From Sciurus carolinensis (taxonomy: Eukaryota > Chordata > Mammalia > Rodentia > Sciuridae): DNA of 64,000 nt. Under the pieces are notes generated by a model that worked only from the letters and a program-made list of their open reading frames with translations, was not told the DNA's origin and ran no database searches. A program made the position numbers and the translations under genes. This document shows positions 51,769-64,000 of this stretch, piece by piece (the first letter of the stretch is position 1; each line of letters opens with the position of its first letter). The stretch spans positions 13,313,105 to 13,377,104 of the forward strand of contig NC_062232.1 in NCBI RefSeq assembly GCF_902686445.1, given 5' to 3'.

Positions 51769-53152
51769 TCATTCTGCAAAGTGCCTCTTAGGAGAATTGA
51801 GAAATATGATTTAGAAAAGCAGACTTTTCAGTGATAAGGGGATATTTCCTAGACCTGAATACTTAGGCCTTTTGATGTTTTAAATAGATGTGAACATATG
51901 AAATAGTTAAAAAGAACTCTGTTCACAAATGTCTCCCTTTCTAACCCATGACCATCTCCAGAATTCTGCTTTAGTGATATATTCTCTTAGGTTTTCCATG
52001 AAGGGTTCTCAGCACCTTCATAGGGGCGCATCTGTGGGCTTCTTTCCAGCCTCACTGCTGACTGGGAGTGTGGTGTGAAGGGTTTGGGGACTTGAGTAAG
52101 GTGTGGCATGTCAGAAGAGAATGCTGCATTCAGGCCCTGACTGCCTGGGAGGGAGTGGTGACAAAGGACAAAGCAGGAAAGGGAAGAAAGTCTTAGGATA
52201 GCAAAAGCATAGGATGTCCCCAAGCTTCTGTGTATCTCATTTTCCTCCCATGGTTGTTCACCTTGGTGAATGTTGGAGTTGAAAAGAGGGAAGAAGGAAG
52301 CACATGATGAATTTAAAATGCTACTAAATATATTTGGAACTAAGAGCACAGTGCCAGCCAGTGGGAGACGTTGAGACATTCTCAAAGGAATAAAAGTGCT
52401 ATGTCATCCTAGTAACAAGAGTGACATGTGAAGAAGGCATTGCCAGATTTCTTTAAGCCTTTGAGAAAGATCAAAGCAGTTCATATTGATGTATAACACA
52501 TCCACACACACTCCTGTGCAGAAGATTCTGAGGCAGATGGGGGCTCCTCCATCTCACAGATGGGCCATAGTATGTGCATAAATGCAGGGACTTGGTCTAA
52601 GGACAAATAAACTCTTTGGTAAAGTGACAATAAGAGCCCATATGGCCTCACTAGAAACCCAGTGTGGCTTTCAATGAACATATTCGCTCTAAGGTTTTAC
52701 TCCTGTATCCAAATGTAGCGCAACACCTAGTCTCTAGTAAACATTTCTCATATTTAAGACAGCATGATAGTAATAAATCAGCTCTGAAAGTTGACTGCTA
52801 TAAATGCCATGTGGTATCAGTTAGATCACAAACCAAAGCCAATTTTCAAAACATTTCCTGCTGGAATACACACAACATTTTAACAGATGTCTTTTGGAAA
52901 GTTTCTAAGCAAAATAAGCCCCCATCAGCATATAAAATAAAACCCTAAAGAAAGTAAAATATAGAGTGGAGAGATTTTGTTTTCTTCTGGCTGTAAGAGA
53001 AAGATTGGGGGAAATCTTGAAATCTTTGGAGAAATACTTGTTCATAGCCACAGAAGTAAAGAAATGAACTTCTCTCACACACGTATCACAAGAAAGATTG
53101 AGATTTGAAAATGTTCTTTCAGTATACATCGAAGAAATTTTTGACTACTTTT

Positions 53153-53285
53153 AAAAAAAATATATTCTTAATTGTAGATGGACACACTACCTTTATTTAT
53201 TTTTATGTGATACTGAAAATTGAACCCAGTGCTTCGCACATGCTAATCAAGCACTCTACCGTGGAACCACAACCCAGCCACTTCT
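53153..53285 (-). mobile_element. Diverged ID-like SINE
   Basis: 'tgatactgaaaattgaaccc' and 'aagcactctaccgtggaac' are a decayed antisense ID. The exact 12-bp duplication 'ttgactactttt' lies at 53141-53152 and 53286-53297. Confidence 0.85.
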
Positions 53286-54790
53286 TTGACTACTTTTGAG
53301 CATAATTTTTGTCCTTTTTTTGTTCTGAACACTGATCATAAGTCTAGTGCTGCCTTTTTTTGAAGCAATCTTGGGAGAAGCTAGGGAAAGGATTTGAGGG
53401 CCCGCTGGGATCAGCAGGGACAGAAATGGAGTGAAGGCATCAAAAAAGCATCTTTTGTCAGGGACTATCTGATTCTATAATGTTGCAATTTGGAGTTCAG
53501 CCTCTCCAAAATTAGTGTAGGAAGACCAGAATGGGAGCCTAAAAAAGGAGGGAGAAAGTATTCCTTTTCCTTTTTTTTTTTTCATTTTTCAACAAAATTT
53601 TGTTGTGAAAAATCTCAATAGCGAAGAAAAGTTTAAAGAATTGTATATTAAATCCACATATACCTATGAGGGAAAACTTCTTTTTATTTTGAATCTGACA
53701 GTTTGTTTCCACTGGGACTGATTTTGACACTCATCAAAGAAATGCTCATGAATGAATGAATGAGTGGTCCCCTAACATTCTTCCCACACACTTATTTTGG
53801 GGAAGCCAAAGTTGTTCACTGACTCTCCTGCACAGAGTGATAATTCCAAAATCAAGAGTCCCTGTGGTCTGCTTCTATTATCTGTTGTTTTGGATGCTTC
53901 TTATTCATGCTGTCTTATCTATTTCCTGTGCTCTTTTATCTTTGACTTTGTACTAGAAGTTGTACTGAAAAATTATATGTGGGTGGAAATAATTTGATGT
54001 TTTTTCTTTAGGAGGGATTTTTGTTTACTTATTCCAGGCACAGGGGAATGCTAGTGGTGCAACAAATATTTATGGAACATCTTTGAGATGGTGGAAATAC
54101 AGTTATAAACAAAAAATAGTCTTTCTCTGAATGAGCAATAGGAACCATTTAAATAGAAACCATTAAAAATAATTTAGTTCACACAAGTTTGATCAGCATC
54201 CAGCTTTTCCTAACCTTATCCATCAGCACCTGTTAAAGAGTGACATGCTGGACTGAGCAGAGATGCCCTTAGGTATCACTTATCACTCTCTTGCAGTCTT
54301 ATTTCTCAGATAATTTAGAAAAAAAAATTGACTATGAACAATTATTGTATTCATCATAGAAAAATCTAATTGGAAATAATCAAAGCAATTTTATTTCCTT
54401 TGACCAAATGCCCAGGAAAGAGGACACTTTAAAATACTATGCTAAGGCTGCTACTAATTCATGGCAGAAATAAAATCATAACACATTTCATTATTATAAA
54501 TGGAAATCTGCAGACCATCTGGACAGGGTCTAAAATGTTTGTATCTAGGTGGAGGAACTGAAGAACACAGTCCTTCTATACCTAAGCCCTCACAAGCTAG
54601 AAGTTGGAGCAATTATCAAAATACTAGAGAAGCTGATTAGCTGGTGAGGAATCTGCTATGAAATGGAACCCAAGGAGACCACGACTCAATCGTAGTGACC
54701 AAAAGGTCTGCACTAAGCTTCTGGGCTTAGTCATGACCATCTCATTCATTTCCAGATGTTACTTCATACTAGTTCAATTCTGTGGGGTTT

Positions 54791-54912
54791 TTTTTTGTTT
54801 GTTTGTTTGTTTGTTTGTTTGTTTGTTTTTTGTAGTGCTGGGGATTGAACCCAGGGTCTTGTGCTTGCAAGACAAGACAAGCACTCTACCAACTGAGCTA
54901 TCTCCCCAGCCC
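54791..54912 (-). mobile_element. ID SINE with GTTT tail repeat
   Basis: Antisense ID with the tail converted to (GTTT)n at 54796-54830 and the body ending 'ctatctccccagcc'. The internal 'gacaagacaagc' is a small duplication of the usual 'gcaagc'. Confidence 0.9.
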
Positions 54913-56429
54913 AGGTGGGTTTCTTAAATGAATAAAAAATAAAATCCACTCCTCACCCCTCACTACTGGAAAAATGCTCGATAGGAGAGCTGACTTAGGA
55001 GATTTATAATGAATTACCAAATTTTATATATCAATATTAATATCATTCATGTTTTCTGACCAGTAGTAGTTCCCTGCCGTGTAAGTCTTTGAAAATTCTT
55101 TCATGAGACAGCAAAGTCTTTGGTTTCTTTGAAGCAGATTCCTTTTCTATATATGCTTTACTCTTAGGTTCCCTATTTCTATGAGTTTTCTCTCTAGTTT
55201 ACATACCCCAGTAGTGTCTTATTTGAGACCTCTACATCATTACCTGTGAGTGATTTTCAGGAGAAAACTAGGTTAGTGTCTGAATTCAGGTCTGATCTAG
55301 CACATATGCCGAAAAGGTCACTTTCGGTGAGGGAGCCATAGACCCTACAGAATCATTAGTTCCTAAATAAGATTGATGCCAGAGTTAATTCGACCTGAGG
55401 AGATGACATTTGTTCTGCTTAAAAAAAAAATTGAGTAACCCCGTCAGTTAAAACTTAGAAACTTAAGAATTAGACCTTGAGTGCCCCCAACCCAAAATGC
55501 ATGTTTGATATAGACTTAAGAATAACTTGGCTCAGCCATTCATACTGAGCCTCTGATGGAATCAAAGGTTTTTTGTGGTTTCTTTGTCTTTCTTTTCACC
55601 TATCCTTTACATGATTTGGTATCAGCTTCCTCGTGAGACCTTGAGATGCTTCTTACTTTGAGTTTCTCATCACTGTTAAAACCCACAGAGATGGTATCAT
55701 CTTAAGAGCACAAATATTTTGGTGAACTCTTAAAATGTGGGAGGCACTTTGCTGACATTATAGAAGACTGAAAGGGAAAATTCAATATGGGTTCTCTAGG
55801 AATTCACAATCTACTAGATGAAAAAGGCACACCCAGGAATAATTCATGTTACATTAAAGGCATGCTATAGGGTAAGTACTATAAAAGGTGCCTAAACAAA
55901 TCCAAAGCAGGTATGGCTTAGTGTTTAAAAGAGTTTCAATGCCCTTCTTAGTAGTATTCCCTGAAAAGGGAATACCAGTTACCAGATTATTCTCCAAACA
56001 AGACTGGGACATAATTTTTAGGACTCAGTACAAAATGAAAATGCAGGGCCTCTTACTCACAAATTAAGAATTTCAAGACAGTGAAAGCATGACATTAAAC
56101 CAAGTGTGGGGGCCTTCTGACTATGGGCCCTGTGGGACTGCATGCATAGGACACTTGTTCATGAAAACTGGCTGGTCTAAATATAGTCTGTAAGGGAGAG
56201 GCAAATCTGAGCAGTCTAGAGGAAATTATACACAGGAAATTTTCTTCCAAGTAGTTCACAGTAAAGTAAAATTACTCTAAGGAAAAAAATAATTCGGTCT
56301 TTCCCAAATTAGCATATGGGGTTGAAATCTAAAAGATGGGAAAGTTATGATCTGCAAAAGCATTTTCACAGCTGTGAAGTAAGGGTAATAATAATAATAG
56401 TTGTACTAGTAGCTTATACTAACATATAG

Positions 56430-56660
56430 AGTTTATTAAGTGTCAGGATTCTTCTACATATATTATATATATTTACTAACTTAATCTTCAATATAGCCCT
56501 GAAGGGTAAATGCTGTTATTTTCCTATCTTACTACAGATGAGGAAACTGACCTTAGAGAAGCTGAATAACCGCACCTGGTCACACAGAAAATGAGCCATG
56601 TAGGCAGAATTCGAACTAGAAAGTCTGACTTGAGTCTGTGTTCTTAGCTGCTATTTATGC
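56430..56660 (-). repeat. Antisense MIR SINE
   Basis: 'cagatgaggaaactgacctt', 'cgcacctggtcacacagaaa' and 'cagaattcgaactagaaagt' are MIR read in reverse. It ends about 160 bp before the cassette exon. Confidence 0.8.
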
Positions 56661-56820
56661 TCCTTGGAAGGAAGGAAGGATGAAAGGAAGGACAGGCGAA
56701 TGGAAGGGAGATAGCCTAGTATATTCTTCATTCATATCATAGATTTGGCCTAACCAAGATATACTGTGTGTATATTTTTAATTTTTTCTTTTCTTTTTTT
56801 GCATTATTTCATGTTCATAG

Positions 56821-56883
56821 TTTAACAGCACCCGTTCGCCCTCCCCCACTGAGTGTTGCCACATGGCCCCATGGAGTAGAAAG
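56821..56883 (+). CDS. NHS: NHS 63-bp alternative cassette exon
   Basis: The 21 codons read FNSTRSPSPTECCHMAPWSR plus K, matching the alternatively spliced NHS segment known in other mammals. The acceptor has a long T-rich tract ending in TTCATAG and the donor is GTATTG, weaker than consensus. Both borders fall on codon boundaries and 63 is divisible by three, so inclusion or skipping keeps the frame (KDRHFLT joins either this exon or SHPPEDED). By memory, one residue differs from human (Ala for Thr after CCHM). The exon is too short and lacks a start codon, so it is not evident as an open frame on its own. Confidence 0.94.
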
Positions 56884-59210
<2,327 letters not shown>

Positions 59211-60997
59211 TAAGAATACCATTTTGTAAATAAGTAACACCTTTCTTTTTTCATCAAAATGCAACCCAGGAGATAGGCTCAATAGGCTTTTGTCAGGTTT
59301 GGAACATCCATTTGCATATGTTCTGCTGGGCTACTTGTTATGTAAATGATGGACAGTTTCTTTTAGAAAAAAAAAATCACCAAATAGCTCTTTGGCCCCA
59401 GCCCACTGAAATAATGCAGAAAGCAGCAGTGATTAATCATATGATAATGATGTGTGGCACCCAAGAAAGAAAACAGCATACCCCAGGTTTCTAAAACAGC
59501 AAGTAAGATCCTGTTGACCAACTAGAAAAATCTGTTTTCATGCTTCCTTTGATGATGTTAGGCTTGGAAAAAAAAAAAAAGACCATTTAGATTTCTGGGA
59601 TTTTTTACCTAAATATATAGATACATAAAATTCTAATTTATAACCAGCAAGCCTGTCTTCCTTTCACTCTCTGCTTTCCTCCTCTCCTGTGTATGAGAGT
59701 TTGAATATTAGTCTAGGTAGAACGAAAGCCTAGCTGGAATTTTCTTCCAAGTTTTTTTGGCAACAATTGTGAATTCCAGAACTGGATCTCATAATCTTAA
59801 ATTGTAAGTCAAATAATGATATAAATATTCTAACTTTCAAAGATAGAAATTAAATGGTTTTCTTTAACATCTCTGGTAATGACATTTTAACTTATTTGTT
59901 TATTGAAAATTTCAAAACAGTCATGTTGTGACTGATTTTCATTTTGGTGCCATGCGACAAAAGGTTGAATGTCCCCTGAGATGCATTTTGGACACAGGTA
60001 TTATTAACCCCACTCAAATTTCTCTCACATAGAGTGGGAAGCAAACAGACCAGGTATCTGGGACAGATATTATTTTCCTCCAGAAAAAAAAAAAAACAAA
60101 GGATTGTGGGAGTTAATTTTCCTGATGACCTATTCAACTTGTAGGAAAAATTATTCTAAAGATGTACACTTATCTGATCTCTGTAATCTAAATGAGATGT
60201 ATTAGGGCTTTGGCACCCTCTTAAACTAATTTTCAGTTCTGGGAACATCTGATGATTAGCAGCACCTGCTCCCTTCCTGGCACTGTAAGTAAAATTTTGT
60301 TTTCAAATTTAGTCCTATGATTATGGACCATCGTCTTGTGATTAAGAAAAAGGAAAGATTTCTCCTTCTGCTTTATTTTAGGAACTCCCAGACTAAAGCC
60401 TAGATTAGATATTGATTTCAAGAGCTTTAATGAGGATGTTGTTATTGCTGTCCACATGACATACAATGTCTGTGCCTGTATACTGTGTATTCTGTACTCA
60501 TTAAGAGCAAAATGAAGCATTTTAATTTTGGGTTGGAACTAAGAAAGGAAAATTTCATTAGTATACATTATCTGATGGTATTATAATTATTCATCATGTG
60601 ACACAGATTTTTCAAAGTGAATTCTAGAAACTGTTGGCCCTATGATATAAGCAGAACTCTACTACTTCATTATACAACTGAACCAAGATTTAATATACCA
60701 TCCTTATTATGCTTAACAATCAGGATAAAGAATGAGATGACCAAATTCCAAAGCATGACATTTTGGCTGTTTGAGGTGAAGCTCACTCTGAAAAATTCAA
60801 CATGCATGCCTGTGCTAGGAAGAGTTTGAGTTCCTCACCTCCCACCTTATCATTCTAGTTTTGATAGGACTGCATATAGTGTTGATATTGTGATTAAAGA
60901 GAGAGAAAACTAATGAGCATCATGATTGATCCTCTGTACTTATAAAGACAATTGGTATAAAGATTGGGAATTCAAACTTTACAGTTGGAACATAAGT

Positions 60998-61556
60998 TGT
61001 GATACCACCATTTACTGGTGATGAGTTCTGCTCCCTTTAATATTGAAGTTTGAACACTAGAGAAGCACGCCAAGGCAAGCATATTAAGCAGGTTTTATTT
61101 AAAATTAGTAATAATACAGACTTCTGCCGGGAGGGAGAAGGGGGCCATGGCTGATGTTCTAGAATCCCAAGAAGTGAGCAAGCCCTATATCCTTTATAGG
61201 TTAAGGTCTCTTTTGTCCTCCAGTTCTCTCCCGTCTTATCTCTCCTTCCTGCCTATGTGGATAGGCCTGGTTTTGCAGGTGAGATGCATAAAGTGAAAAG
61301 TGAATGGGCAGGGGGAGGGCCAAAGTGATTCAGTCTGGCAAGGGCCCAGGGGGCATTCATTAGAAGCTCCTTGCCTGCAGTCCTTGATAAGGGCAAGTAA
61401 ATTTGGTAATCTATGGGCTCCGGAGATCCTTGACATTCTATTCTCCCAGGGACAGTCTCCAACTTCCAGAGGCAGGTGGCTTTCATGGCCTTCATTTCCT
61501 CGATTTGACCCGATCCCCTATTTCTACACTAACTGCCTGTCCCCAATTCTGGCTTC
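60998..61556 (-). mobile_element. Second-family solo LTR
   Basis: It aligns in order to 40358-41022 and lacks the ID insertion seen there. 'ggttttattt' gives a minus-strand AATAAA signal. Starts 'tgtgataccacc' and ends 'ctggcttca' on the + strand, i.e. TG...CA. No partner LTR nearby. Confidence 0.7.
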
Positions 61557-61708
61557 AGTTGGGTCCATTAAAGTGCAGAACTGGGAACTGCCCTATATGT
61601 TTATTTCATATTGATAGGACAGCTGTGCTAAAACAAAAAGCATCCAGTTTAGTCAGTAGAAAAAAATAGAGTTACACCATGATTTAAAAAAACAAATCCA
61701 TAAGCTGC

Positions 61709-61766
61709 TCTGTGTGTGTGTGTGTATGTGTGTGTGTGCGCACGTGTGCGTGTGTGCGCCCACACG
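61709..61766. repeat. TG/CG-rich microsatellite
   Basis: A TG run that turns into alternating TGCG/CACG units and ends in CpG-rich text (gtgcgcccacacggcgc). Purine-pyrimidine alternation is almost uninterrupted. Confidence 0.9.
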
Positions 61767-62260
61767 GCGCTCCTGTACAACTAGAGAGGAAGGTTTGGGC
61801 CACGGGCGGTGGAGGGGAAAAAGACTCACAAAGACGCTTTTAATGAAGAAATGGGTCAGGATATGTTAGCTGAACTAATTCAGGTTAACATCTTGGCTAC
61901 AAATCTACTATGCAAAGGTATCAGTTTCAGAGAGCCCAGAAATAGACCAGTAAATAATAGTAACCAAAGGTTATAAATCCTTAAGAAGCCATTTGTGTGT
62001 GAGAGTGATTTTTTTTTGATGTCTTTTTCTCTTTTCTTTCTTTTGATTTCTCTCCTTTGCTTGTTACTTTTGGCAGAGCAAGCTGTTGTGGAGAGCAGCA
62101 TTTAGAAGTAAAGCTTAATGTACTGCAGCATAATTTAAATAAGAGCTGAATAAGGGCTCTCTTATATTTGTTCACAGGCTTAATCCAAACTCTTCCCTCA
62201 CTTCCAATCAATAAATATCACTGTGTTTCAAGCAAATGAAAATTTGTTTGCCATTTCTAA

Positions 62261-64000
<1,740 letters not shown>

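Overview
This window is mammalian nuclear DNA, most probably from a squirrel-like rodent (Sciuridae). It carries many ID-type SINEs derived from tRNA-Ala with A-rich tails, B1/ID composite SINEs, and several young 5'-truncated L1 3' ends flanked by target-site duplications. Gene density is very low and coding sequence is confined to short exons with GT/AG borders. There are no bacterial-type genes.

The host gene is NHS (Nance-Horan syndrome protein, an actin/WAVE-pathway regulator that is X-linked in mammals), read on the + strand and only partly contained. Exon 1, which encodes the WAVE-homology region, lies upstream. The window holds the last part of the first large intron (1-20042), then exons at 20043-20195, 25629-25762, 56821-56883 (a 63-bp cassette), 58905-59097 and 62292-62423, and the start of the giant coding exon at 63553, which runs off the end. 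All phases join correctly, with or without the cassette. A possible alternative first exon with an out-of-frame upstream ORF lies at about 57400-57689.

A second coding sequence sits antisense in the largest intron: an intronless copy of CHP1 (calcineurin B homologous protein 1) at 37981-38562, minus strand, with a full-length 193-codon frame. It is a processed retrocopy that has changed at many residues without acquiring a stop or frameshift.

The rest is intronic sequence dominated by transposable elements. Main blocks are: L2/MIR/hAT fossils and a MaLR-type solo LTR with a 5-bp duplication in the first 10 kb; young L1 3' ends near 10.8, 14.5, 20.4 and 50.7 kb; an old + strand L1 (about 30.5-34.8 kb) broken by at least five later insertions, including an L1 with an inverted 5' piece; and a degenerate LTR provirus (38946-44522, minus strand) with recognisable LTRs, primer-binding site, polypurine tract and 4-bp target duplication, itself interrupted by SINEs and a second LTR family. 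That second LTR recurs at about 61.0-61.6 kb. No RNA gene, CpG island or CRISPR array was recognised. Family names and coordinates of repeats come from reading the sequence, not from a database search; borders are approximate unless a duplication is cited.
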